A DNA stretch of 64,000 bases from Nibribacter koreensis (GCF_039541795.1 NZ_BAABGX010000002.1:1612001-1676000); one strand, 5' to 3'; counted from the stretch's first letter, positions 49,517 through 58,295 are shown. The notes: generated by a model not told the origin, from the letters alone. Made by a program: numbers and translations.

Positions 49517-50443
49517 TTAGATAAGGGTGCCCAGTCCCTCTTGTGCTTTATGTTTGACTATGGGCAATACATTTTCCTGGTTGGCCAACTGCTCCAAGTG
49601 GGGCAGGGCCCGCTTCTCCTTAAGGCTAATGACGATGTCAATGAGGGTGATCTGCATCATGGGGTCTGTCTGCGTAGCCAATGCCTGTATAAAGGCCTGC
49701 CGGGCTTCCTTCTGGTCTTTAAACCGATAGAGCGCCTCACAGGCGGCCAGGCGCACGTTCACGTTGTCATCCTTGCTCATGGTCTTGATGAGCAGGTCCA
49801 TCACTTTTTTGCTTTCTGCGGGAGTAAGCCCTTCTGTGGGTAGGTCCTGGCTCACCAGTTGCAGGCGGGCGCTGGCAGAGGCAACCACGGGTATGCGGGC
49901 AGTTAACAGCGGCCTTGTTTTCTGCCTGGGCGAAGAGTCTCTAGCTGGATTCTTTGGGGCTGGGCTGTATTCTGGGCTTGTTGTCACCTGAGTGGCTTTT
50001 TCTGCAGGCGTGCTTTCTTCTATTATTGGTTGAGGTTCTTCTTTCTCCTGTTGAACCACTAGCTGGCTTTGATGGGTAGCTAGGCCGTTGTTAGAAGGGC
50101 TCATGAAATAATAACCGGCCCAGAACGCTACTAACAACAGACTGATGCTGGCGGCCATCTGCCAACCGTAGGCCACAAAGAAGTTTGGTTTTTTCTCTGG
50201 TGCCGGTGCAGCCCCCGCTCTTGGGTTTTCAATCTTCTCAAACAACCAGTCATCAGACAGAAACTTATCTATTTTGACGTGCTGCTCCTGCGCATAATGG
50301 TTGAACTGGAGAGCATGCGGCTTAAGATGGTCTGGCAACAACTTGGTTTCCTGGAAGAAGGTCTTCAGGTGCGCTTCCTCTGCCAGGGTGCTCTCTCCGT
50401 CATAGTATTTCTCTAGCAGGCGTTCTATCGGTTCAAATGGCAT
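49517..50443 (-). CDS. membrane anti-sigma-factor-like protein with HEAT repeats
   Basis: 308 residues. N-terminal cytoplasmic part (MPFEPIERLLEKYYDGESTLAEEAHLKTFF) of the type preceding anti-sigma domains but with no zinc-finger cysteines. One membrane helix (MAASISLLLVAFWAGYYF, about 107-125). The extracytoplasmic part has a Pro/Ser/Gln-rich stretch followed by two or three HEAT-like repeats (SKDDNVNVRLAACEALYRFKDQKEARQAFIQAL; DPMMQITLIDIVISLKEKRALPHLEQL). Its start overlaps the sigma gene by 11 bases, so a coupled sigma/anti-sigma pair is likely. Confidence 0.75.
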   Translation of the reverse strand: MPFEPIERLLEKYYDGESTLAEEAHLKTFFQETKLLPDHLKPHALQFNHYAQEQHVKIDKFLSDDWLFEKIENPRAGAAPAPEKKPNFFVAYGWQMAASISLLLVAFWAGYYFMSPSNNGLATHQSQLVVQQEKEEPQPIIEESTPAEKATQVTTSPEYSPAPKNPARDSSPRQKTRPLLTARIPVVASASARLQLVSQDLPTEGLTPAESKKVMDLLIKTMSKDDNVNVRLAACEALYRFKDQKEARQAFIQALATQTDPMMQITLIDIVISLKEKRALPHLEQLANQENVLPIVKHKAQEGLGTLI

Positions 50444-50942
50444 AGTCTTCTAACTTTAAAAGTCCGTCGCGTACGCTTTTTCTGGCTCTGCTCAAGGTCA
50501 CCCGGATGGCGTTGACGTTGGCGCCCGTGATTTGTTCAATCTCTGGGTAGTCGTAGCCCTCTACATCGCGCAGGTGCAGGATCAGGCGCTGTTGCTCTGG
50601 CAATAACTGGAGCAGTTCCTGCACTTTGCTTACTTGGTCTGCCAACTCATAACGTTGGTATGGGTTGGCTTCCTGAGCGCCCAGCTCCAAGTCCACCACG
50701 TCTACCATGTGCCTTTTTTTTCTGGACTTGATTCTGTCTAGGCACAGGTTCTTGGTGACGGTCATGGCAAACGCCTCAATGCTGGCGTAGGCGTGGAGCT
50801 TGTGCTTGTGGGTCCAGAGTTTCAGGAACACGTCCTGCAAGATGTCCTCCGCCTCTTCCTTGTTCTGCAACAGGAAGAGCGCCAGCCTATAAAGCTTCTG
50901 TTTGGCCGGGAGTACCTTGGTTTTAAACTCTTGTAAATCCAT
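50433..50942 (-). CDS. ECF RNA polymerase sigma factor
   Basis: 169 residues: region 2 (NKEEAEDILQDVFLKLWTHKHKL) and region 4 (LLPEQQRLILHLRDVEGYDYPEIEQITGANVNAIRVTLSRARKSVR), both complete. No extra domain. First gene of the operon sigma - HEAT membrane protein - two DUF4097 proteins. The signal and regulon are unknown; the promoter it recognises may be in the 50943-51238 gap upstream of itself. Confidence 0.93.
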   Translation of the reverse strand: MDLQEFKTKVLPAKQKLYRLALFLLQNKEEAEDILQDVFLKLWTHKHKLHAYASIEAFAMTVTKNLCLDRIKSRKKRHMVDVVDLELGAQEANPYQRYELADQVSKVQELLQLLPEQQRLILHLRDVEGYDYPEIEQITGANVNAIRVTLSRARKSVRDGLLKLEDYAI

Positions 50943-51097
50943 TCAATAACAAAGACGACGCAGGCGGCAGGTCATTACAGCCTTTTTGAAATTTTTTTAT
51001 TTTTTTCTGGAAGATGGAAGCGAAATACCCTTTTAGGGTATCTAAAAGAGGTTTCTGTCTGGGAAGATGCAGATAATTTAGCCGGAAAGAAAGACTC

Positions 51098-51135
51098 CGT
51101 TTTTGGCCCGATTTCCAGAAAACAGGCTAAAAACG
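51098..51135. repeat. dispersed palindrome, copy 18
   Basis: CGTTTTTGGCCCGATTTC ... GAAAACAGGCTAAAAACG, in the divergent sigma factor / TPR promoter region. Confidence 0.88.
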
Positions 51136-51238
51136 GCTTTTGCGTGCCTAAGGCCACTAGCTACTTATTTGCGAGGATTGCGCTGGAAACTCCACCGTAA
51201 ATCTCTTATCTTTATGGTCTTACTTTTGGAATCCCCCT

Positions 51239-52042
51239 ATGAGTCCCCGCTTTTTACTTACCCTGCTTTTCTTTTTTACGCTTTTACCAGGCTTTGGCCA
51301 GACGGCGCAGGAGTATTTGGGCAGAGGAGCGGCTAAGCTGGAGAAAGGTCTCTTTGACGATGCCATTGTAGAGCTGGATAAAGCCATCGCCCTGGACTCT
51401 CTTAACGCCTTAGCGTACTATCACCGCGGTAACGCCAAGTTTGACAAAGAAGCCTTCAACGCCGCCAAGGCAGATTACAGGAAAGCCATCCAGCTCAATC
51501 CCAACATCGGCTCGGCTTATTTTAACCTGGGCGTGATTGCGTTTAAGGGTGGTTTTTACCCGCAGGCAAAAGAGAAGTTTGACGAGACTCTCATCTACCA
51601 GAAAGATAACGTGACGTGCTACTACATGCGCGGGCTGGTGAACCATGAGCTGGGCCAGTACAACGCCGCCATCGCAGATTTGGATTACGCCCTGGCCCTG
51701 GACCCCACCTATTATGACGCGCTAGCCCAACGCGGGCATACCAAAGCCTATTTGCAAGATTTTGACGGCGCCTTACAAGACCTAGAAAAAGCCATTGCCT
51801 TAAACAACAACCTGGAGTTTGCCTATGCCTACCGTGGGTATGTGCATTATAAACGGGAAGAATACAAAGAGGCGTTGCAAGACCTGGACCAGGCCCTGGA
51901 CATCAATGAAGATTTAACTGTTGCCTACTTGTATAGAAGCCACGTGAAAGCCGTCCTCAAAGACAAAAGAGGCGCCTACCAAGACATGGCCAGCTCAGAT
52001 GACGAAGGCTGGGAAGAGGAAGATCCTATAATTTGGGAATAA
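51239..52042 (+). CDS. secreted TPR protein, paralogue of 44070
   Basis: 267 residues, signal peptide (MSPRFLLTLLFFFTLLPGFGQT) and about six TPRs (FDDAIVELDKAIALDSLNALAYYHRGNAKFD; YNAAIADLDYALALDPTYYDALAQRG; YKEALQDLDQALDINEDLTVAYLYRS), with an acidic tail DDEGWEEEDPIIWE. Upstream CTCTTATCTTTATGG at about 51203 matches the equivalent region before the paralogue (CTTATCTTTATCC), consistent with a shared promoter type. Confidence 0.82.
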   Translation: MSPRFLLTLLFFFTLLPGFGQTAQEYLGRGAAKLEKGLFDDAIVELDKAIALDSLNALAYYHRGNAKFDKEAFNAAKADYRKAIQLNPNIGSAYFNLGVIAFKGGFYPQAKEKFDETLIYQKDNVTCYYMRGLVNHELGQYNAAIADLDYALALDPTYYDALAQRGHTKAYLQDFDGALQDLEKAIALNNNLEFAYAYRGYVHYKREEYKEALQDLDQALDINEDLTVAYLYRSHVKAVLKDKRGAYQDMASSDDEGWEEEDPIIWE

Positions 52043-52076
52043 CTCAGCACACTACCGCCATTTCAATACAAGATTC

Positions 52077-52114
52077 CGTTTTTAGCCTGTTTCTCATAAA
52101 ACAAGCCAAAAACG
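52077..52114. repeat. dispersed palindrome, copy 19
   Basis: CGTTTTTAGCCTGTTTCTC ... AAAACAAGCCAAAAACG, between convergent TPR and esterase-like genes. Confidence 0.9.
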
Positions 52115-52131
52115 GAGTTTTTTGTTTAGAT

Positions 52132-53313
52132 CTACCTTACCTGAATAGTCATGGATTGTTCTTTACCCGATGCAGAACACAAGACCACTTTATAGGTTCC
52201 TCTAGGCAAGGCCAACGCCGGAGCGTCTAAGGCATTTTCAATCTCCACTACATCTACCGGTACGGCATTGGCAGGCTCACCTGCTTTATAAGCCAAGGCT
52301 AGAACTGGATACCCCAACGTGATTTGTTTTTTAGTCAATTTGTAAGGCTTTCTACCTTCCAGCCACACCCAGTGGGGACGGCCGTTGATACGCTTGGTTT
52401 TAGGGTGCACCACCACTACATCAACGGTGCGCTCAGAGCCCGTTCCCGTGAAAGGTGCTTTGGTGGTTTTGTTGAAGTACACTGCCGGGTACGGCACCTT
52501 GGACAGTTGCAGGAAAGGCTCATCAAACCGAGGCGCGCTGGTAGGTGTTAAGCTTTCCTGGTCCACGGTGAACGGGTCCAGGCCGGTGAACTCCTTCAGC
52601 CTACCGGCCATGGCTTTCTCCCAGGCTGGTGACGGACCTTCATTGGCGTGGTCAAACCCGCAGTGGATAAGCATCTTGGCCTTGGGGTCTTTCTGAAGCA
52701 TCTGCTGGATGTTGCGGGCCTGCCCAATCTCGCGCTCCCTGCCGTTGCCTTCGCTGTCATAGCCAAACACGGTGTAGCCTAACCGCAGTGCCTCTCTTAT
52801 TAGGTTGCCCATTTGTGGTTCTTTGGTATAGTAACCGCTTGTCTGCACGGGGTATTTTCGTTGGTTGAGGAGGCCGTCGTTTTGGTCCAGCGCTTCCAGC
52901 GCCAGGTAGCGGTAGCCCTGCTGGTACAAATCTGCCAGTAGACTTTGCGTGAAGGCCCGGTGTAAAGGATTATGATGCGACTCATTGATGATGAACAACT
53001 GGTGTTTTTTGGCCTGCTCTAGTAAATAGGTCTTGGCTGGGCTGGGCGTGTAGGTTTTGAACAAGGCGCTGTCCTGGCCCGAGACTTTTCGCCGCATGGT
53101 AGGATATTGTGCATCCCACACCTGCAAAGCCTGTGCATAATGCCCGGCAAACGAATATTCCCAAGCGCCTTTCTGGTGTTTCCAAGGCACGGTGTCCGTT
53201 TTTATCTGCTGGTCAATCTGGCCAGATAAGCGGTAGGTATCGGGCTTAGTTTGCGCTGACGCGGAGAGCGTGCCCAAAACTAAAAACAACGGAAGTAGGA
53301 GATGTGCTTTCAT
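52132..53313 (-). CDS. secreted protein with ChaN/erythromycin-esterase-like domain
   Basis: 393 residues, signal peptide (MKAHLLLPLFLVLGTLSASAQ). The segment HQLFIINESHHNPLHRAFTQSLLADLYQQGYRYLALEALDQNDGLLN has the E-x-H/H motif and L-A-L-E pattern of ChaN/EreA/TIKI-like folds. Further His residues (MLIHCGFDHANEG) could complete a metal site. Length and domain order do not match a well-known member, so this is only a fold-level guess. The C-terminal ~110 residues are beta-rich. Confidence 0.6.
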   Translation of the reverse strand: MKAHLLLPLFLVLGTLSASAQTKPDTYRLSGQIDQQIKTDTVPWKHQKGAWEYSFAGHYAQALQVWDAQYPTMRRKVSGQDSALFKTYTPSPAKTYLLEQAKKHQLFIINESHHNPLHRAFTQSLLADLYQQGYRYLALEALDQNDGLLNQRKYPVQTSGYYTKEPQMGNLIREALRLGYTVFGYDSEGNGREREIGQARNIQQMLQKDPKAKMLIHCGFDHANEGPSPAWEKAMAGRLKEFTGLDPFTVDQESLTPTSAPRFDEPFLQLSKVPYPAVYFNKTTKAPFTGTGSERTVDVVVVHPKTKRINGRPHWVWLEGRKPYKLTKKQITLGYPVLALAYKAGEPANAVPVDVVEIENALDAPALALPRGTYKVVLCSASGKEQSMTIQVR

Positions 53314-53383
53314 AGGAAACGGCTAAGGAAAGCACAAAGGAAAACCATCTACCAGTCCTGCGCTTGTATTTTTCAGACAGCGG

Positions 53384-54241
53384 CTACTTTTCTTGCACAA
53401 ACTGGAAGATGAGCTTATCATTTGCCATCGTGTCAATGGAGCTGAAAAAGGTGCTGGGATTGGAGCCGGTGAACTGCTTGTAGACCTTGTTAAAATAAGC
53501 TTGGTCATAGAAGTTGCTGGCGTAGCCCAGTTGGGTAAGTTTTTGGAACTGCGCATCTACCAACTTGTTGTTGAGCGAATGCCTGAACCGCGCCACCTTG
53601 CGGTAACCCACCGGCGAGATGCCCACATGCTTCTTGAACAATCTATGGAAGGTTCTGGGGTGTAGTTTTAAATGTTGGGCTATTTCCTCCACGGGCAGTT
53701 CCTCGTCAAACTGCGTGAGCAGAGTGATTGCCTCCTGCAATACCTCATACTCCGGGAAAGGCCGGTACACGCTCAGTAGAAAGTCTTCCAAGGTTTGCGC
53801 GCGCTCCGTGTTGTCTTGGGTAGCGTAGAAAGCGTTTAAAAACTGGTGATATTCAGGGAGGGCATCCCAGGCGGTGAACAGCTGTGAGTCTTTGGGCGCC
53901 ACTTCCAGAAAAGGCACCGACAGGAAATGATTAAGCCCTAAGGGATGAAAGATAATGGTGACTTTGTCTAACCGGCCTTGCAAGTGCGCGCGCAAGGGGA
54001 GTTCGCGCATGCCCTGCACAATGGCCAGGTTCGGTTGGCTGGGGTCTTCAAAGACGCGGGTGTGGTAGTCTTGTATCTGGCACTTGGCCTTCTGGTGAAT
54101 GTTTAGAACCGTGTTGGTGCTCGGGAAGGCGTAATACTGCGTCTCAAACTGGCTGGAATCAGTCTTCAGGAAATAGTAGTATTGCAGGTGTTTCTGCAAC
54201 AGCGGGTGTCGGGGCGTAAAAGGAGTGGGCTGGATCTCCAT
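53384..54241 (-). CDS. AraC-family transcriptional regulator
   Basis: 285 residues. C-terminal AraC double HTH: PVEEIAQHLKLHPRTFHRLFKKHVGISPVGYRKVARFRHSL and the second HTH LTQLGYASNFYDQAYFNKVYKQFTGSNPSTFF. The N-terminal ~170 residues are a DUF6597-like sensing domain (SQFETQYYAFPSTNTVLNIH; RLDKVTIIFHPLGLNHFL). No neighbouring target is obvious; the esterase-like gene is 70 bases downstream on the same strand. Confidence 0.88.
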   Translation of the reverse strand: MEIQPTPFTPRHPLLQKHLQYYYFLKTDSSQFETQYYAFPSTNTVLNIHQKAKCQIQDYHTRVFEDPSQPNLAIVQGMRELPLRAHLQGRLDKVTIIFHPLGLNHFLSVPFLEVAPKDSQLFTAWDALPEYHQFLNAFYATQDNTERAQTLEDFLLSVYRPFPEYEVLQEAITLLTQFDEELPVEEIAQHLKLHPRTFHRLFKKHVGISPVGYRKVARFRHSLNNKLVDAQFQKLTQLGYASNFYDQAYFNKVYKQFTGSNPSTFFSSIDTMANDKLIFQFVQEK

Positions 54242-54269
54242 GGATTAAAAATAGAAAATCTGAGTCAGT

Positions 54270-54307
54270 CGTTTTCGGGCTGTTTTCCAGGAAGTAGGCC
54301 AAAAACG
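54270..54307. repeat. dispersed palindrome, copy 20, abutting a stop codon
   Basis: CGTTTTCGGGCTGTTTTCCAG ... AGTAGGCCAAAAACG; ends one base before the TAG stop of the gene at 54308. Confidence 0.88.
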
Positions 54308-54640
54308 CTACACCAAGGCGCGTCGCACAAAGAACCCCGACACGGCGCTCACGCCGCCTACCAAACCACCCAGCATCACCGTCACCACCAGCAACACCCA
54401 CGGCGACCCAACGGTGAACATCTCTGCCACGCGCGTACTCAAAATCCCATCACTCATTATCTGCCAGAACAGCGCCGCGCCTAGCCACGTGAGACCCACT
54501 CCCAAGAAGCCCGCCGTAAAGGCCTGTCCGCCTCTATGCGCTTTCCAGAAAGCCAACGCAAAACACACCACCGGCACGCTCCACCAAGGCAGAAACAACT
54601 GGGCAATCAGGCTGAGAATAAGAACGAGGAGGAAGAGCAT
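54308..54640 (-). CDS. small membrane protein
   Basis: 110 residues with three or four hydrophobic helices (about 1-20, 20-35, 44-62 and 77-100). No family recognised. Its stop codon directly touches palindrome copy 20 and its upstream region holds copy 21. Confidence 0.6.
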   Translation of the reverse strand: MLFLLVLILSLIAQLFLPWWSVPVVCFALAFWKAHRGGQAFTAGFLGVGLTWLGAALFWQIMSDGILSTRVAEMFTVGSPWVLLVVTVMLGGLVGGVSAVSGFFVRRALV

Positions 54641-54661
54641 ATGCGTGAAAATTTGAGTGGT

Positions 54662-54699
54662 CGTTTTTGGGCTGTTTTAGGGGAAAGAGGCTGAAAACG
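54662..54699. repeat. dispersed palindrome, copy 21
   Basis: CGTTTTTGGGCTGTTTTAG ... GGAAAGAGGCTGAAAACG, 8 bases from the stop of the lipoprotein gene at 54708. Confidence 0.88.
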
Positions 54700-54707
54700 G
54701 AATAGGG

Positions 54708-55487
54708 TTACGGCATTAAGAGAATGTCAATGAGAACCTGGTTGCCTTCTCGCCATTTGAGCCAACCTGTTACAGGTTCTTTGCACTTCTGTATAAAGGT
54801 ATGGCAGGGCTCGCCTTCATATGGGTTTCGCTCTTTATTGTAAAAGCAATCATATGTTACTTTCACCCAGTCTCCTGTTACTTCTTGGGGGCAGAACATC
54901 TCATGCCCTTTCGGAATTTCTATTGACTTTGACGACTTATTAGGTGCTTGTTTAACCTCTTGTTTATACGTGTTGGTACTAGCCAGGTCACCTGTTTTCC
55001 TTCTTATCCCAAAAGAATTTAGTATGTATTCTTCCCAGGTTTCAAAGCGATAGTCTTTTGTTTTAGGAAAGTATTTTACTTGATCAGCGTTCGCCAGAAC
55101 CTTGTAATATCTGCTAGTTTCTTGGAGACATACAAAATGAAAAATACTGTAATCTGGAAAATAGAACTTGGAGCAAACAACATTGGATGGTGTCTCACTA
55201 GAATCTGTGTTCCACCTAACATATCTTTTGGTTAGCAAGCTGTCATGGAACAATTCAAAAATGGCAGGAGCACTAACCAGCCCGATGCCTAGTGTAGGGG
55301 TTTCATTTTCATCCTGGCAGTCTGTATTGGTTGTTTGTGCTTCTTCTTTAAGAAGAACTTCATATTCTTTATAAGTGGATTCTGATACAGAAATAGGTTG
55401 TTCTTGTGTAAGGGGCGCTTTCTCAGATTGCCGGCAAGAAGCAATTACAAAACAGAATAAGAGAATGAAGAGTAGTCTGTCCATCAT
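54708..55487 (-). CDS. hypothetical lipoprotein
   Basis: 259 residues. Signal peptide with lipobox VIASC (acylated Cys about 18), so an envelope lipoprotein. The rest is Ser/Thr/Lys-rich with a possible SH3-like segment late in the chain (MFCPQEVTGDWVKVTYDC). AT-rich compared with its neighbours. I do not recognise a family. The gap to the penicillin acylase gene is 10 bases, so it may be cotranscribed. Confidence 0.65.
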   Translation of the reverse strand: MMDRLLFILLFCFVIASCRQSEKAPLTQEQPISVSESTYKEYEVLLKEEAQTTNTDCQDENETPTLGIGLVSAPAIFELFHDSLLTKRYVRWNTDSSETPSNVVCSKFYFPDYSIFHFVCLQETSRYYKVLANADQVKYFPKTKDYRFETWEEYILNSFGIRRKTGDLASTNTYKQEVKQAPNKSSKSIEIPKGHEMFCPQEVTGDWVKVTYDCFYNKERNPYEGEPCHTFIQKCKEPVTGWLKWREGNQVLIDILLMP

Positions 55488-55497
55488 TTGAATATAA

Positions 55498-57939
55498 TTA
55501 CTTCTTCCCCTTCATCACCCAAACCACACCTGTCTTCTCTTTCCTATCCTCAGCAGACTTCAAGAATAACAGTTCATGCAGTTTGCCTAAACGCCAGTCT
55601 TCTATCAGGTTGTCATAGAATTTACTTCCAGGATTGCCGCTTTGGCCGCCGGGGTACACGCCGTAGGCTTTCACCTGCGGACCCATTTCTACCACCATGC
55701 GCCAAGACGGGCCGTGACTTCCGTTGAGGGCGTTAATGGAGTTGGCGCTCCCGCCCGCAAACAGCTTCTGCCCGAAGCCCGGTAACCGTGCCATGTGCCC
55801 AATGCTGGAGTTCTTGTGATGTCCCCACTGCCATTGGTCATTCACGGCGCCGTAGTCTTTGGTCAGGCTGTCCACTGCTTGGGTAAAGGACAGCCAAATG
55901 ACGTCCTGCATGGTCTCCTTTTGCGGCGTAGAAATGTTGTCAAACCATTTGGCGGTGGGTTCCTGTAACAGCATCTGCACGGTCCTGTCACGGGCCGGTA
56001 CCTTGAAATTCTCCACGGGGAACTCGTCTCGCCAAGTGTTTCTGCTAAGCGCTTGCCACCATTCCTCAAATAATGAAGGCGCAACGGATTCTGCCACATA
56101 CTGGTACTTCCAGGAACGGAGTGCTTGATAGGCTTTCTGCTGAGCTGGCGTAAAAGCTGTAGAATCTAGGTTGTTCAACAACGTAGGCAGTACGTTTTGC
56201 GCATGCACATTAAAATTATCTAGTTGCAAACGCTGGAAGCTGTCGGGTACGGCCTTGGTCATGGCGGCTAGCCGTTGGTTAATGCGGGCACTGCGCTCAT
56301 ACCCGGCAAACGATGCCCCCAAATAATAAGGATAGTCTTTGGGAGACACCGGCGATTGGTTGGCTGAACTTACAAACCCTCTTGCCGGGTTCAAGACCTG
56401 CGGTACTTGGTCCATGGGAATCCAGCCTTGCCAGTCGTGGGTGGGGTTGGTGCCGTCCAGTAGATATTGGCCCTGGCCTTTCCATTTGTTGGGGAAGAGC
56501 CCGTTAGAGATGATGGCAATGTTCTGGCTGTCAGCGTAGACGAAGTTGAAGGCCGGGGCCGCCCAGGTGGTCAGCGCTTTCTTGAAGGCCGGGTAGTTGG
56601 TGGCGCGGTTCACGCCGTGTAAGGCCATCAGTTCGTTCTGGGTGTCATGAGCCGTCCAGCGCAGGGCGTGGCCAATGGGCGTCGTGCCTTTGCGGTACGG
56701 TTCCTCATTGGGTAGATAAGCCACTGGCCCGTGGTGCGTGTACAGCACTGTGTCTATTTTGGAGTCCTTGCCTTTGATTTTGATTTCCTCCAGCACACGG
56801 GTGATGGGCTTCCATTGGTTGTCGTGCCAGTATTCCCGACGCGTGGCGTCCTTGAATCTGACTTCGTACCAGTCTAGCACATCTGAGCCTACGTTGGTCA
56901 TGCCCCAGGCTATGTGCTCATTAAAGCCTATGCCCACGCCCGGCGCACCCGGAATAATCACGCCATACACGTTCACGCCTGGCGCATGCAACTGCACCGC
57001 GTGCCAGATAGACGGCAAACTCAAGTTCAAGTGCGGGTCTGAAGCCAGCAAAGGATAGCCGTTGGCAGTACGCGCGCCGGTTACGGCCCAATTGTTACTG
57101 CCCAGGTTTTCGGGCTTCTGCCGTTCTAAGGTATGAGATGCCAAACCGGCCACAAACTCTGCCGGCGTAGTTGGAATGGGCAAAGGCTTAAAGCTTTGCG
57201 GCGTGCCTACCGGAATAATGGGTTCTTCCCTAAAAGGATACTCCGGAAAAAGGTCTTGCATGACGGAAGTCCCATATTTGCGCAGGTTGTTGGTCATGCG
57301 CAAATCATCAGAGAAACCGGTCATATCATAGGCCAACATCTTCAGCAAGAGCGCCGTCTTCAAAGGCGTCCAAGCCTCTGGCGCGTATTTCAGGAGTTTG
57401 TATTCCAGTGGGTAGCCCCTTGGTGAAAGCTGTTGAATGTAAGCGTTCACCCCGGCGGCGTAGGCGTCTAGCAAGGCTTTAGAAGCAGGGTCAGAGCCGA
57501 ATTTTTGCAGAGACTCCCTGGCAGATTTCATCATGCCCATACGGCGCTGGTACTGGTCCATAGCCAGGGTTTGGTCCCCGATAATCTCAGAAAGCCTACC
57601 AGCCGCGGCGTGCGTCATGAACTCCATCTGCCAGAGCCGGTCTTTGGCCGTGACGTACCCTTGGGCTAGGTACAGGTCATGGTCGTTCTGCGCGAAGATG
57701 TGCGGCACCCGCAAGGAGTCAAACCGAATCTGCACCGGCGCCCGCAGTCCCTCAATGGTCAGTTCCTCAGACGTAAAGTCCCCGTCCCGTTCACTGTTCA
57801 CCCAGAAACCTTCATACGGACTCAGAAACGAGCCCATGGCCGGCACCACGCCATAGGTTCTGTTGAGACCATAGATTACCAGTACTGCAAGGAAGGTGGC
57901 CAGAGCCGCTTTCAACCATTTCATAGAAGCAGAAAACAA
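55498..57939 (-). CDS. penicillin acylase family protein (Ntn hydrolase)
   Basis: 813 residues. An N-terminal helix (WLKAALATFLAVLVIYGL) may anchor it to the membrane. The Ntn-hydrolase nucleophile is Ser281 in NLGSNNWAV; the preceding chain carries the alpha-subunit (EELTIEGLRAPVQIRFDSLRVPHIFAQNDHDLYLAQGY) and after cleavage the beta-subunit would start at that serine. Beta-subunit motifs include ASDPHLNLSLPSIWHAVQL, GAPGVGIGFNEHIAWGMTN and NSINALNGSHGPSWRMVVEMG. Related enzymes deacylate beta-lactams or acyl-homoserine lactones; the substrate is open. Confidence 0.92.
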   Translation of the reverse strand: MFSASMKWLKAALATFLAVLVIYGLNRTYGVVPAMGSFLSPYEGFWVNSERDGDFTSEELTIEGLRAPVQIRFDSLRVPHIFAQNDHDLYLAQGYVTAKDRLWQMEFMTHAAAGRLSEIIGDQTLAMDQYQRRMGMMKSARESLQKFGSDPASKALLDAYAAGVNAYIQQLSPRGYPLEYKLLKYAPEAWTPLKTALLLKMLAYDMTGFSDDLRMTNNLRKYGTSVMQDLFPEYPFREEPIIPVGTPQSFKPLPIPTTPAEFVAGLASHTLERQKPENLGSNNWAVTGARTANGYPLLASDPHLNLSLPSIWHAVQLHAPGVNVYGVIIPGAPGVGIGFNEHIAWGMTNVGSDVLDWYEVRFKDATRREYWHDNQWKPITRVLEEIKIKGKDSKIDTVLYTHHGPVAYLPNEEPYRKGTTPIGHALRWTAHDTQNELMALHGVNRATNYPAFKKALTTWAAPAFNFVYADSQNIAIISNGLFPNKWKGQGQYLLDGTNPTHDWQGWIPMDQVPQVLNPARGFVSSANQSPVSPKDYPYYLGASFAGYERSARINQRLAAMTKAVPDSFQRLQLDNFNVHAQNVLPTLLNNLDSTAFTPAQQKAYQALRSWKYQYVAESVAPSLFEEWWQALSRNTWRDEFPVENFKVPARDRTVQMLLQEPTAKWFDNISTPQKETMQDVIWLSFTQAVDSLTKDYGAVNDQWQWGHHKNSSIGHMARLPGFGQKLFAGGSANSINALNGSHGPSWRMVVEMGPQVKAYGVYPGGQSGNPGSKFYDNLIEDWRLGKLHELLFLKSAEDRKEKTGVVWVMKGKK

Positions 57940-57982
57940 AAGGATGCGTCCTGAAAGATAGCCGTTCCGCCTTCAGCGGACA

Positions 57983-58013
57983 ATTAAAAATTAGAAATTA
58001 AGAATTAGAAATT
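57983..58013. repeat. AT-rich short repeat (inverted TTCTAATT type)
   Basis: AATTAGAAATTAAGAATTAG: inverse orientation of the units at 31803 and 47809. Confidence 0.6.
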
Positions 58014-58026
58014 GGATGACGCATTC

Positions 58027-58057
58027 CGTCCCCCTTTGAAGGGGGTAAGGTGATGAT
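58027..58057. repeat. MITE-end-like half element
   Basis: CGTCCCCCTTTGAAGGGGGT followed by AAGGTGATGAT. It is one terminal repeat of the MITE-like element without its partner, joined to the composite element. Confidence 0.6.
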
Positions 58058-58068
58058 AAGGACGGTTG

Positions 58069-58210
58069 CATAGCAAAGAACTGTTACTAAACGCAGATTC
58101 TCCCCTTGAGGGGGGCGAAGGGGGTGTTTACACCAGCAGATAAATTATGCAATGCGTGAGAGACAAGGCGGTGCCTGGTCTCTACATCGTCTCCAACGTC
58201 CCCTCATCCT
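58069..58210 (-). repeat. composite intergenic element, copy 2
   Basis: Reverse complement contains GGATGAGGGG, GCCTTGTCTCTCACGCATTG and AATCTGCGTTTAGTAAC, matching 47461-47602. Confidence 0.7.
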
Positions 58211-58246
58211 AACCTTCCCCCTCAGGGAGAAGGGACTTCGTTTATC

Positions 58247-58284
58247 CGTTTTTGGCCTATTCCCCAGAAAACAGGCCAAAAACG
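58247..58284. repeat. dispersed palindrome, copy 22
   Basis: CGTTTTTGGCCTATTCCCC ... AGAAAACAGGCCAAAAACG, just downstream of the Spy-like gene terminator. Confidence 0.9.
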
Positions 58285-58295
58285 CCATTCAAAGA

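Noticed and set aside
53001..53030. Partial palindrome GTTTTTTGGCCTGCTCTAG in the esterase-like gene
   Set aside because: No complementary right half, so likely chance in a Lys/Lys/Ala codon context.
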